Below, piece by piece: positions 53,149 through 61,707 of a stretch of DNA of 64,000 nt. Source of the stretch: Neptunomonas marina (GTDB lineage Bacteria > Pseudomonadota > Gammaproteobacteria > Pseudomonadales > Balneatricaceae); NCBI RefSeq assembly GCF_004005935.1, contig NZ_SACQ01000004.1:248001-312000 (forward strand). The letters run 5' to 3'. The first letter of the stretch is position 1. Each line of letters starts with the position of its first letter. The translations under genes were made by a program, and so were the position numbers. The notes below the pieces were generated by a model. It was not told the origin of the DNA. It was given only the letters and a program-made list of their open reading frames with translations, and made no database searches.

Positions 53149-54438
53149 ATGAAAGTACTCGTAATTGGTTCTGGTGGTCGTGAACATGCACTGGCATGGT
53201 CTGCTGCAAAAGACACGCGCGTCAGCGATGTATTTGTTGCTCCAGGTAACGCAGCAACTGCGCTTGAAGACAAAATGCAAAACGTCGCTATTGATGTAAT
53301 GGATATCGATGGGCTACTCGACTTTGCGGCCTCAAACGCTATCGATTTAACGATTGTTGGTCCTGAAGCACCGCTAGTTGCCGGCGTTGTCGATAAATTC
53401 CGCGCAGCAGGTCTGGCGATCTTTGGTCCAACCGCAGGTGCAGCTCAACTTGAGGGCTCTAAGGCATTTACCAAAGACTTCCTCGCACGCCAACAGATCC
53501 CGACTGCTGAGTATCAAAACTTTACCGAGATCGAACCTGCATTGGCGTACGTTCGCGAAAAAGGCGCGCCGATTGTTGTTAAGGCAGACGGCTTAGCGGC
53601 GGGTAAAGGCGTAATCGTTGCCATGACACTGGAAGAAGCAGAAGCTGCGATCAAAGACATGTTAGCTGGAAACGCCTTCGGTGATGCGGGCAGCCGCGTT
53701 GTCATCGAAGAGTTTTTAGATGGCGAAGAAGCTTCTTACATCGTTATGGTTGATGGTGACAACGTATTGCCCATGGCAACAAGCCAAGACCATAAGCGTG
53801 TGGGCAATGGTGATACAGGCCTCAATACCGGCGGTATGGGCGCGTACTCCCCTGCTCCTGTCGTCACAGCTGAGATTGACCAACGCGTTATGGATGAAGT
53901 GATCATGCCAACCGTTAACGGCATGAAGGCTGAAGGTAACGAATACACCGGTTTCCTTTACGCAGGCCTTATGATCATGGCAGATGGCACGCCAAAAGTG
54001 ATCGAGTACAACTGCCGTTTTGGTGATCCAGAAACACAGCCCATTATGTTGCGTTTAAAATCTAGCTTGGTTGCGTTGTGCGAAGCCGCGCTCGCTAAGA
54101 AGCTTGATAGCACAACAGCCGAATGGGATACACGCCGCTCAGTAGGCGTTGTTATGGCAGCCGGTGGTTATCCTGGCAGTTACGATAAAGGTGCGGTGAT
54201 CAGCTTCCCTGAGCAAGAGCCAGAGGGCACCAAAATTTTCCATGCCGGTACCCAGCAAAACGATGCGGGAGAGGTGGTTACTGCTGGCGGGCGTGTTTTG
54301 TGTGTAACAGCACTTGGCGACACCGTTACCGAAGCTCAACAACGCGCTTATGCGCTAGTCGAGCAAACGGGCTGGCAAGATGCCTATTACCGTACGGATA
54401 TCGCTTACCGTGCCATCGCACGCGAAAGCGAATCCTAA
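53149..54438 (+). CDS. purD: Phosphoribosylamine-glycine ligase
   Basis: The 429-aa ATP-grasp enzyme forms glycinamide ribonucleotide in purine synthesis. It begins M-K-V-L-V-I-G-S-G-G-R-E-H-A-L-A-W and contains G-P-E-A-P-L, K-A-D-G-L-A-A-G-K-G-V and the metal/ATP region E-Y-N-C-R-F-G-D-P-E-T-Q. Full length. It is the last gene of the housekeeping block; a terminator follows. Confidence 0.97.
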   Translation: MKVLVIGSGGREHALAWSAAKDTRVSDVFVAPGNAATALEDKMQNVAIDVMDIDGLLDFAASNAIDLTIVGPEAPLVAGVVDKFRAAGLAIFGPTAGAAQLEGSKAFTKDFLARQQIPTAEYQNFTEIEPALAYVREKGAPIVVKADGLAAGKGVIVAMTLEEAEAAIKDMLAGNAFGDAGSRVVIEEFLDGEEASYIVMVDGDNVLPMATSQDHKRVGNGDTGLNTGGMGAYSPAPVVTAEIDQRVMDEVIMPTVNGMKAEGNEYTGFLYAGLMIMADGTPKVIEYNCRFGDPETQPIMLRLKSSLVALCEAALAKKLDSTTAEWDTRRSVGVVMAAGGYPGSYDKGAVISFPEQEPEGTKIFHAGTQQNDAGEVVTAGGRVLCVTALGDTVTEAQQRAYALVEQTGWQDAYYRTDIAYRAIARESES

Positions 54439-54443
54439 TCAAC

Positions 54444-54468
54444 AAAAGCCACCGCAAGGTGGCTTTTC
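54444..54468 (+). terminator. Rho-independent terminator after purD
   Basis: AAAAGCCACC-GCAA-GGTGGCTTTTCT is a perfect 10-base stem starting 6 bases after the purD stop, with A- and T-rich flanks, so it can work in both directions. Confidence 0.85.
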
Positions 54469-54584
54469 TGTATCTAACTACGCAATTACCGCTATAATCG
54501 GCAAGCAATATTGTTGCAGGACGCGGCAAGCTTGCTACGATGTAAAACGTTGTAACTCGTTAATTTATAAAAAGATAGCGCTTC

Positions 54585-55949
54585 ATGGATATTAAACCCA
54601 CTCGGATTGCCCTACTGATCAGCCTAGCCTTGGCTGGCACCTACAGCCACAGTGCAGAGCAGACCTACTGCAACGATAACAGCGGTGCCTGTGATAAAGC
54701 TCTGGAACAAGGCGTTAGTGCTAAATCGCTCGCTTCAACGGACGAAGCATGGATGAACGGTAAGCTTAGAGAGATCAAAGCTTGGCTACACCAAGAGAAA
54801 GGCACAGCGACTGAGCAACTACCCAGCCCAACCGACCTCAAGTCGGCAATCCCTGCTAGTTCGCAAATTTCAGTACGGGACCCTCAAGCAGAAGATCCTG
54901 AGTTGATGCGTATCGAAGCCCTATCACAGGCGGGTAATCATCGTGGTGCGATGTCGGCAATCAACAGCTTTTTAGCAAACAATCCCGACAGCCTAGAGGG
55001 TCAGCTGACCAAAAGCCTTGTGCTCAATAAGATGGGCCAGCACAAAGAAGCTGAAGCACTACTAAAAACCAGTATCCGCAACAACCCTAACTCCCCAGAG
55101 CTTTACAACAACCTTGCTGTGCTTTACGCCGAGCAAGGCAATCACGGTAAAGCGATTGAAACACTGCTGAAAGCGTTCAGTACTCACCCAACTTATGCAC
55201 AAGTGCATCAAAATCTGCGCGAACTGTATGCCACCGTTGCTTCACAAGCATACAACCGAGCGCTTGATATCAAAGATGAGACTGAAACGCCCAACCTTGT
55301 TATGTTGCGCCGTGCTGCCGACAGCACACCGAAGCCGCTAAACTATGAACCAGCAGCTGTGGCCATGCAGCCCGCCCAAGTCGCTACTGCACCTAAAACG
55401 ACGGTAGCAACAGCGCCGGTTGTGAAGCCTACGCCTATGGCTAAACCTGAAGTCATCAAACAACCAGCAGCGCCTGTAAAACCCGTCACAACGGTTGAAC
55501 CTGCGGTTGTCGAAGTCACTAAACCGGTCACTAAAACACCTGTAAATACAGTGACTGCTGCGCCGACCAAAACGCAAGCGCCAAAGCCAGACACAGCATT
55601 AGAAGTACAACGCATTCGTGAAGCGATTGCCGCGGTACGCAGCTGGGCGTCGGCATGGGAGCAACAAAATGTCGATGGTTACCTAGATGCATACGCTGAT
55701 GGCTATCGACCCGGCAATGGCTTATCTCACCAAGCGTGGCGAGCCCAGCGTAAGCAGCGCCTCAACAAACCGAGCTTTATTAAAGTTGAGTTATCTGCTG
55801 TAACTGCTCGAATCGAAGGCGATTCAACAGCAGTCGTGAGCTTTAATCAGGCCTACCGCTCTAACACTTATCGCGATAACACACGTAAGCAAATCACGCT
55901 AAAGCAGAGCCCAACTGGCTGGAAAATCATCAAAGAAGCCTCACTCTAA
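54585..55949 (+). CDS. Exported TPR protein with C-terminal Cds6/NTF2-like domain
   Basis: The 454-aa product has a signal peptide (residues 1-24, ending S-H-S-A) and three or so TPR units (residues about 105-225, with H-K-E-A-E-A-L-L-K-T-S-I-R-N-N-P-N and Y-N-N-L-A-V-L-Y-A-E-Q-G). A low-complexity proline-, threonine- and alanine-rich linker (about 245-340) follows. The C-terminal domain of about 110 residues (W-A-S-A-W-E-Q-Q-N-V-D-G-Y-L-D-A-Y, ending G-W-K-I-I-K-E) resembles the NTF2-like domain found at the end of some L,D-transpeptidases. The next two genes carry the same kind of domain. The protein should act in the periplasm, probably on the cell wall. Its stop overlaps the convergent gene's stop. 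Confidence 0.8.
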   Translation: MDIKPTRIALLISLALAGTYSHSAEQTYCNDNSGACDKALEQGVSAKSLASTDEAWMNGKLREIKAWLHQEKGTATEQLPSPTDLKSAIPASSQISVRDPQAEDPELMRIEALSQAGNHRGAMSAINSFLANNPDSLEGQLTKSLVLNKMGQHKEAEALLKTSIRNNPNSPELYNNLAVLYAEQGNHGKAIETLLKAFSTHPTYAQVHQNLRELYATVASQAYNRALDIKDETETPNLVMLRRAADSTPKPLNYEPAAVAMQPAQVATAPKTTVATAPVVKPTPMAKPEVIKQPAAPVKPVTTVEPAVVEVTKPVTKTPVNTVTAAPTKTQAPKPDTALEVQRIREAIAAVRSWASAWEQQNVDGYLDAYADGYRPGNGLSHQAWRAQRKQRLNKPSFIKVELSAVTARIEGDSTAVVSFNQAYRSNTYRDNTRKQITLKQSPTGWKIIKEASL

Positions 55950-56995
55950 GAGGCTTCATTACCTACAGGTCGAACATCAAGATTTAGCTCGTCCATGATA
56001 AAGAAGCGCTCTCCTACTGGCAGGATAAGGAGCGCTTTGTGGGTATTATCTTGATAATTGGGCGAGCGATAGAGCTGCCAAAACTCTGCGCGATATCCAC
56101 CTTCCGTTTTGCTAAACGTCAATGGCCCTAATTCAATCCGGATCCATTCAGGGGAAAGCAGACGTTCAGTACGCCAATTCCGCCACTGGGTGGCCGACAT
56201 ATGTTGATACGCACTGTAAGCTGGCAGATAAAAACCAAAGTACGCCTCAATATCCCGCTGCTGCCACGCTCGCGACCAATCCGTCACTAGCCTCGTTAAT
56301 GCCGCTGTTGGTATGTTAGCGACAGGGGCATCCTCTCTAGCCACAGGTTGATGGCTAATAGACGCCGATTTAACTATCGCATTTTCAATAGGCTGCTTGG
56401 GTTCTTCCGGTACAGCAAGGTACCCATAAAGACCAGCTGCCGTTAGCAGCGGTATGGCCCCTGCCGCTAGCCTGTAGGCCAATGGACGTGGGCGGGGGGG
56501 TGTCGAAACGGGCCGCTCTAACTGCACAACTCGCTGGCGAAGCTCGGTAAACTGAGGATCAGCAAGCTGTACTAACTCCCCTTCCAAAATAACTTTCAGG
56601 GCAAATTGGCAATCGGCATTGAGTGGAGATAAAGACAACAGCTCAGCAAGCTCGGCTGTGTTGCAGTCGGCTAAGCGGAGTATCAGCCATGCATCACCAC
56701 CCGCTTCGGCCCAGCGATTTAGATAGAACGCTCGATACTCTGGCGCAACGTTGGGCAAGCCTAATTGCTCAAACATCGCACTTACCAACCCCTGTTGAGC
56801 ATCAGGGCGCATGATCGTGAGTGCGTGGCCCTCTAGCACTGATTCTAAACCTGCTATTCGGGCGCTAGGCACCAGAGCCACGCCATATTCGGGTAAGACC
56901 CGCTGCAGAAAGGCGGCATCATTGGCGGCTAAAGCGTTGGTTTTAAGATTGGGTTGTTCCGCATGAAAGAACAGGCTGGTGTGTCGGCTACTCAC
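55946..56995 (-). CDS. Membrane protein with C-terminal Cds6/NTF2-like domain
   Basis: The 349-aa product has an unassigned N-terminal part (residues 1-185). A single transmembrane segment lies near residues 196-215 (L-A-A-G-A-I-P-L-L-T-A-A-G-L-Y-G). A C-terminal domain follows with D-W-S-R-A-W-Q-Q-R-D-I-E-A-Y-F-G-F-Y, W-R-N-W-R-T-E-R and Y-R-S-P-N-Y-Q-D-N. This matches the terminal domains of the genes on both sides. The topology suggests a cytoplasmic N-terminus and a periplasmic C-terminus. The GTG start at 56995 directly follows the TAA of the L,D-transpeptidase gene, so translation is coupled. Confidence 0.75.
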   Translation of the reverse strand: MSSRHTSLFFHAEQPNLKTNALAANDAAFLQRVLPEYGVALVPSARIAGLESVLEGHALTIMRPDAQQGLVSAMFEQLGLPNVAPEYRAFYLNRWAEAGGDAWLILRLADCNTAELAELLSLSPLNADCQFALKVILEGELVQLADPQFTELRQRVVQLERPVSTPPRPRPLAYRLAAGAIPLLTAAGLYGYLAVPEEPKQPIENAIVKSASISHQPVAREDAPVANIPTAALTRLVTDWSRAWQQRDIEAYFGFYLPAYSAYQHMSATQWRNWRTERLLSPEWIRIELGPLTFSKTEGGYRAEFWQLYRSPNYQDNTHKALLILPVGERFFIMDELNLDVRPVGNEAS

Positions 56996-58192
56996 TTACG
57001 GAATACCTTGGGACGGCTCCCCTTCGTAAGCGATCTTCCAGCGTCCTCCCTCTTTAACCCAATACTGGCGTTTAATGGAGTCGCTGTGGTAGTTATCCGA
57101 CTTATAATGCTGCTCGAAAGAGGCAACCATCAGGTTAGGATCATTCGGGTAACGGAATAAGCTCACTTTGTTCAATTTGACATCAATGTAGCTTTTCGCA
57201 CCGTTAACACGCTGCTTGTGTTTAGAAAACGCGGAGAAGTCTTTGCTGCCATCGCTAAAGGAGGGGGAGTAATGCGCAATATACTGATCATGCAAACGGC
57301 TCTCCCAGTCGCTACGCCATGCTTCGAGAACCGCTGTCATCTCTTTCTGCTGTTGCTGCCATTGTGCCACGGATATCCAGTTAAAGTGTTCACCTATCAG
57401 CACCGGCGTATTCTTAATATCGACCAGTTTATCGAGTTCCAGAAAGTCAGGGTTGGTCAACGATACACAGCCCTCACTTGCCAACGGCGGACGGCTATAG
57501 GTGTTCACCGGTGAGCCATGCACCCAAATACCACTGCCCGTGCGGCCATGGCGCTTATCCCACACATTCGGGTAGTTGATCGGCAGCGCTCCGGAGCCGT
57601 AACGCTGTGGAAGGTCCTTATCAAGCAAACGCTTCGTGACAAAGTAAACACCAAGCGGTGTTTTTAGGTCGCCACGCTTCTCTTTAACAACACCTCCGCG
57701 GCCATAAGAGGCGTAGTAATCTTTCACGACACGCGGCGTACCGTTGTGATTTTCGATCACAAAGAGGCGCGACAGGCCGGTATCTACCGCCAGCAGGTAT
57801 TGCTGGTCTTCGCTCATCTTAATCAGGCTAGATGGAATCAAACCGGCTTGCGGTTTCTTGCTCTCCATCTGCAAACGCGCACGCGCCTCGGCAATTAAGC
57901 CCTCAATCTCTTTTTGGCGTTTCGCTAAATTGCTACCCACTTGCCCTAGAGGATTTACTTGTGCGGCTAGCAGGTCGGCATAAACCAACTGCGCTAAACG
58001 AAAATCAGGACGAATCTCGGTAAGCTCACGAAACTGCTCCAAGGCGGAATCAAAATCACGCGTTGAGAGCGACTGCAAGCCCTGAATCAAAAGCTCTTCA
58101 TTTCCCTCAGAAACACCATAATCTGGCGCTGCTGACGTATTTAACGATGCCGCTAAAAGACACCCTGATAAGAGAATCGCTACTTTTTTCAT
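56996..58192 (-). CDS. L,D-transpeptidase (YkuD family) with Cds6-like C-terminal domain
   Basis: The 398-aa exported protein has a signal peptide (M-K-K-V-A-I-L-L-S-G-C-L-L-A-A-S), a short helical region, and the YkuD domain (residues about 130-270). Visible there are K-T-P-L-G-V-Y, the active-site block W-V-H-G-S-P and S-E-G-C-V-S-L with the catalytic cysteine. After that comes the C-terminal NTF2-like domain (W-R-S-D-W-E-S-R-L-H-D-Q-Y-I-A-H-Y-S). The enzyme makes 3-3 peptidoglycan cross-links or links proteins to the wall. I chose the ATG at 58192 (AGGG upstream); a GTG lies 6 bases earlier. The gene ends where the next begins. Confidence 0.92.
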   Translation of the reverse strand: MKKVAILLSGCLLAASLNTSAAPDYGVSEGNEELLIQGLQSLSTRDFDSALEQFRELTEIRPDFRLAQLVYADLLAAQVNPLGQVGSNLAKRQKEIEGLIAEARARLQMESKKPQAGLIPSSLIKMSEDQQYLLAVDTGLSRLFVIENHNGTPRVVKDYYASYGRGGVVKEKRGDLKTPLGVYFVTKRLLDKDLPQRYGSGALPINYPNVWDKRHGRTGSGIWVHGSPVNTYSRPPLASEGCVSLTNPDFLELDKLVDIKNTPVLIGEHFNWISVAQWQQQQKEMTAVLEAWRSDWESRLHDQYIAHYSPSFSDGSKDFSAFSKHKQRVNGAKSYIDVKLNKVSLFRYPNDPNLMVASFEQHYKSDNYHSDSIKRQYWVKEGGRWKIAYEGEPSQGIP

Positions 58193-58198
58193 CAACAC

Positions 58199-58573
58199 CC
58201 TGTTATACCGAATTTACCGTTTATATCGCGTGGATTGACAACATTTAACCACCATTTATCCGTTAATCACAGCAATAACCTGTGATCCGCTCAACAGCGT
58301 AGCCAACGGACATACCTTAGAAAAATAGTCAGAAATGCTTCAATGCACAAAATTACCACAATCTGAACGCCTGTTTGAACAGCCATGCGCTGAAAAACCC
58401 CAAACATTGACTATTTTGCAGCGCAAAAATTCGACGCTGATTCACATAATTAGCGCTCTTTCGCTCGGAACTTTCTGATTTCTTGTGCTATCCAGAGTAA
58501 TACAGGGCGGCCAAAAGCCGCTTTCGCATATCAGCTCGTTTTCCACCGCACGAAACCAACGGAGGACCCCGTT
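58199..58573. other. Intergenic region with two inverted repeats, upstream of leucine dehydrogenase
   Basis: A 375-base divergent spacer. ATCACAG-CAATAAC-CTGTGAT (58266-58286) and TTTTGC-AGC-GCAAAA (58414-58428) are perfect inverted repeats of 7- and 6-base arms. They are candidate operator sites for one of the two flanking promoters; no promoter hexamers convincing enough to name were found and no reading frame has a good start. Confidence 0.45.
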
Positions 58574-59626
58574 ATGTTTACCCAGATGGAAACAGCAGGC
58601 ATTGCAGAGAACCATCTCTACCACGATCACGCGACCGGCTTGCGCGCGATTATTGCCATACATTCGACACGTCTAGGGCCAGCGATTGGTGGCTGCCGTT
58701 TTATTCCATACGATCATGAAAGCGATGCCATCGCCGATGCCATGCGCCTTGCAAAAGGTATGAGTTACAAAGCCGCACTGGCAGGGTTGCCCCATGGGGG
58801 TGGTAAGTCAGTCATCATAAAGCCCGAAGGGGCGATGGATCGAACGGCCCTGATGCAAGCGTTTGGGCGCTTTATCGATACGCTGCAGGGGCGCTACATC
58901 ACCGCCATGGACAGCGGCACACTCACATCCGATATGGACGCTATTGCCACCAGCACACCTTGGGTGACCTGCACAACAACCTTTGGAGACCCAGGCCCCT
59001 TTACCGCACGTGGCGTGGTACGCGGCATGATGGCCGCAGTCGAGCATAAGCTTGGCACCCCAACACTCGCTGGAATGCATGTTGCGATTCAGGGGCTTGG
59101 CAATGTGGGCATGGCAGTGGCGCAACTGCTCCATCAACACGGCGCACGTCTCACCGTAACTGATATCAACCCAGCGCTGGTTGCCAGCGCCGCCAGCCGC
59201 TTTGGAGCGGCAACGGTGATGCCCGATGCAATTTACAGCGTTGCGGCGGATATCTTCTGCCCTTGTGGCTTAGGTGGTGTGCTCAACCCCACAACGATTG
59301 ATGCACTGAACGTTTCAGTGGTGGCAGGCTCTGCGAATAACCAACTGACCAGTACCGCTGCGGGTGAGCAGTTGCATGATAAGGGCATCTTGTATGCGCC
59401 GGATTATGTGATCAACGCCGGTGGATTGATCTACGTCGCACTCAAACACACCCACACTCCGCAAGAGGCGATCAGCGCCCAAACTGATGCGATTCAAGAG
59501 ACACTCAGCGCGCTGTTTGCCGATGCCGAAACCGCAGGCCAAGCGCCCTTTCTTATCGCCGATGCGAAAGCTGAACAAGTGATCGCAAAAGGGTTAGCCA
59601 CTGAACCGACGAGGGCTTTCGCATGA
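58574..59626 (+). CDS. ldh: Leucine dehydrogenase (Glu/Leu/Phe/Val dehydrogenase family)
   Basis: The 350-aa NAD-dependent enzyme interconverts branched-chain amino acids and their 2-oxoacids. The N-terminal catalytic domain has S-T-R-L-G-P-A-I-G-G-C-R-F, L-A-K-G-M-S-Y-K-A-A-L-A-G-L-P-H-G-G-G-K-S-V with the two catalytic lysines. The C-terminal Rossmann domain has G-L-G-N-V-G-M-A-V and A-P-D-Y-V-I-N-A-G-G-L. Length is typical. ACGGAGGA precedes the ATG. It heads an operon with the E1 and E2 genes and overlaps the next gene by 4 bases, so its 2-oxoacid product is probably passed on to that complex. Confidence 0.93.
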   Translation: MFTQMETAGIAENHLYHDHATGLRAIIAIHSTRLGPAIGGCRFIPYDHESDAIADAMRLAKGMSYKAALAGLPHGGGKSVIIKPEGAMDRTALMQAFGRFIDTLQGRYITAMDSGTLTSDMDAIATSTPWVTCTTTFGDPGPFTARGVVRGMMAAVEHKLGTPTLAGMHVAIQGLGNVGMAVAQLLHQHGARLTVTDINPALVASAASRFGAATVMPDAIYSVAADIFCPCGLGGVLNPTTIDALNVSVVAGSANNQLTSTAAGEQLHDKGILYAPDYVINAGGLIYVALKHTHTPQEAISAQTDAIQETLSALFADAETAGQAPFLIADAKAEQVIAKGLATEPTRAFA

Positions 59627-60699
59627 AGACACAATATGAAGGCAAGATCACACTCACTGAGTATCTAGCACCGTCAGGCGAGCTACTGCACCCATTGCCC
59701 GATACCGCACCTGATCGCGAGACACTGCTGCGCTATTACGAAAAGATGGTACTCGCGCGCCAGTTCGACAACAAAGCGATAGCCCTGCAACGCACGGGGC
59801 AACTCGGCACCTACGCCTCCCTTGCAGGTAGTGAAGCGATTGATGTTGTGACAGCGCTGCAGATGACCCAAAGCGATGTACTGGTGCCCTATTACCGAAA
59901 CCACATCATGCAGCACCTCAGAGGGATGGATCTTGCTGATGTACTGCTTTACTGGGGTGGCGATGAACGCGGCAACAGTGCGGAAGCTCAGCATCAAGAC
60001 CTCCCTAACTGCGTCCCCATTGCGACGCAGTGTTTACACGCCTGTGGCGTTGCGACAGCGATTAAATATCGCGAAGAGGCACGTGCTGTAGTAACGGTCT
60101 TAGGCGATGGCGCCACATCAAAAGGGGATTTTTTAGAGGCGCTCAATGTGGCAGGTATTTGGCAACTTCCTGTCGTATTTATCATTAATAACAACCAATG
60201 GGCGATCTCCGTACCACGCGCGTTACAAACCATCGCCCCCACCTTGGCGCAAAAGGCACTCGGGGCCGGTATTCGTGGCGAACAGGTGGACGGCAATGAT
60301 GTCTTCGCCATGCACGAGCGGGTCTCTCAAGCGCTTGAGCGAGCGCGCTCCGGCAAAGGGCCAACGGTCATCGAAGCGGTTAGTTATCGTTTGTCAGACC
60401 ACACCACCGCCGATGATGCGACGCGCTACCGCTCCCCTGATGCACTCAAGACCGGATGGGAACGAGAACCCATCAAACGGCTACAAACATACCTGCACCA
60501 GCAAGGCGCATGGGATGCAGAGCAGGAGCAAGCGCTACAAAACACTGTCGCCGATGCTATCCAGCAAGCGGTGGATCGCTACCTAGCAACGCCGGCACAG
60601 CCAGTTGCGTCGATGTTCGAACACCTCTACGCAGAGATGCCACGTTCACTCCGCCAGCAGCGAGATATCGCCGTTGCGCGGGAGGAGGAAACCTCATGA
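59623..60699 (+). CDS. 2-oxoacid dehydrogenase E1 component, alpha subunit
   Basis: The 358-aa subunit is of the branched-chain or pyruvate dehydrogenase E1alpha type. The thiamine pyrophosphate motif is complete: T-V-L-G-D-G-A-T-S-K-G-D-F-L-E-A-L-N, then I-N-N-N-Q-W-A-I-S, and S-Y-R-L-S-D-H-T-T-A-D-D with the conserved phosphorylation-loop histidine. The neighbouring leucine dehydrogenase favours the branched-chain substrate, though some similar subunits act on pyruvate. It overlaps the E1beta gene by 4 bases. Confidence 0.93.
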   Translation: MKTQYEGKITLTEYLAPSGELLHPLPDTAPDRETLLRYYEKMVLARQFDNKAIALQRTGQLGTYASLAGSEAIDVVTALQMTQSDVLVPYYRNHIMQHLRGMDLADVLLYWGGDERGNSAEAQHQDLPNCVPIATQCLHACGVATAIKYREEARAVVTVLGDGATSKGDFLEALNVAGIWQLPVVFIINNNQWAISVPRALQTIAPTLAQKALGAGIRGEQVDGNDVFAMHERVSQALERARSGKGPTVIEAVSYRLSDHTTADDATRYRSPDALKTGWEREPIKRLQTYLHQQGAWDAEQEQALQNTVADAIQQAVDRYLATPAQPVASMFEHLYAEMPRSLRQQRDIAVAREEETS

Positions 60700-61706
60700 A
60701 TACATTAGCAACCACGGCCCAACTCACCGAACCGCTTAGCATGGTTGATGCGGTCAATTTAGCGCTACACCGTGCCATGCGCGAGGATGCTGATGTCGTT
60801 CTACTCGGGGAAGATATCGGCCCAAATGGTGGCGTATTTCGCGCCACTGCAGACCTGCGCACCGCCTTTGGTGAAAAGCGGGTCATCGATACACCGCTGG
60901 CGGAAAACATGATCGCGGGTCTAACCGTCGGCATGGCAACACAGGGCCTCAAACCGGTGGCCGAAATTCAATTTATGGGATTTATCTTTCCTGCGATGGA
61001 GCACATCATCTGCCACGCTGCGCGCATGCGAAACCGCACACGTGGCCGCTTAAGTTGCCCGTTGGTGATTCGCGCTCCGTTCGGTGGTGGTATTCATGCA
61101 CCCGAGCACCATTCAGAGAGCACCGAAGCACTGTTTGCTCACACGCCGGGTTTGCGAGTTGTTATCCCCTCATCACCACAACGTGCTTATGGTTTGCTGC
61201 TCGCGGCGATTCGCTGCCCCGATCCTGTTATTTTCTTGGAGCCGAAGCGGATCTATCGCAGCCACAATCAGCAGATCAAAGATGATGGCGAGGCGCTACC
61301 GTTAGATACCTGTTTCACCCTGCGTGAAGGTCAGGATGTCACGCTCATCAGTTGGGGCGCAATGATCAAAGAGACGCTCGCCGCAGCGGATCAGCTGCTT
61401 AGCGAAGGGATCGAATGTGAAGTGATCGATATTGCCACGGTGAGCCCACTCGACCGCGACACACTGCTCGCCTCTGTCAGTAAAACAGGCCGCTGTGTCA
61501 TCGTGCAGGAAGCGCCACAAAACTGCTCAGTTGGTTCAGAGATCGCCAGCATGATGGCCACCGAGGCGCTATTCGACCTTAGAGCGCCGGTGGCGCGGGT
61601 ATCAGGCTACGACACCGTGATGCCCTATTTCCGACTTGAACAGCACTACATGCCGCAAACCGATCAGATTGTGACAGCCGTCAAACAGACAATGGAGTTC
61701 AGCTGA
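60696..61706 (+). CDS. 2-oxoacid dehydrogenase E1 component, beta subunit
   Basis: The 336-aa subunit has A-M-R-E-D-A-D-V-V-L-L-G-E-D-I-G-P-N-G-G-V-F-R, T-P-L-A-E-N-M-I-A-G and V-I-R-A-P-F-G-G-G-I-H-A-P-E-H-H-S-E-S. These are typical of E1beta, which pairs with E1alpha to decarboxylate 2-oxoacids. I placed the start at the ATG at 60696, which has GGAGGAGGAA immediately upstream; longer frames start inside the E1alpha gene. Confidence 0.94.
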   Translation: MNTLATTAQLTEPLSMVDAVNLALHRAMREDADVVLLGEDIGPNGGVFRATADLRTAFGEKRVIDTPLAENMIAGLTVGMATQGLKPVAEIQFMGFIFPAMEHIICHAARMRNRTRGRLSCPLVIRAPFGGGIHAPEHHSESTEALFAHTPGLRVVIPSSPQRAYGLLLAAIRCPDPVIFLEPKRIYRSHNQQIKDDGEALPLDTCFTLREGQDVTLISWGAMIKETLAAADQLLSEGIECEVIDIATVSPLDRDTLLASVSKTGRCVIVQEAPQNCSVGSEIASMMATEALFDLRAPVARVSGYDTVMPYFRLEQHYMPQTDQIVTAVKQTMEFS

Positions 61707-61707
61707 T

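Noticed and set aside
55338-55615. Two overlapping antisense open frames opposite the TPR protein's linker
   Set aside because: They mirror the alanine/proline/threonine-rich coding sequence on the other strand, which lacks stop codons by composition.
58266-58286. CRP-type binding site upstream of leucine dehydrogenase
   Set aside because: The half-sites are in the reverse order (TCACA then TGTGA) to the CRP consensus TGTGA-N6-TCACA.
60456-60695. Upstream extension of the E1beta gene
   Set aside because: The frame is open but runs inside the E1alpha gene, shows no family similarity, and the ATG at 60696 has a strong ribosome site.
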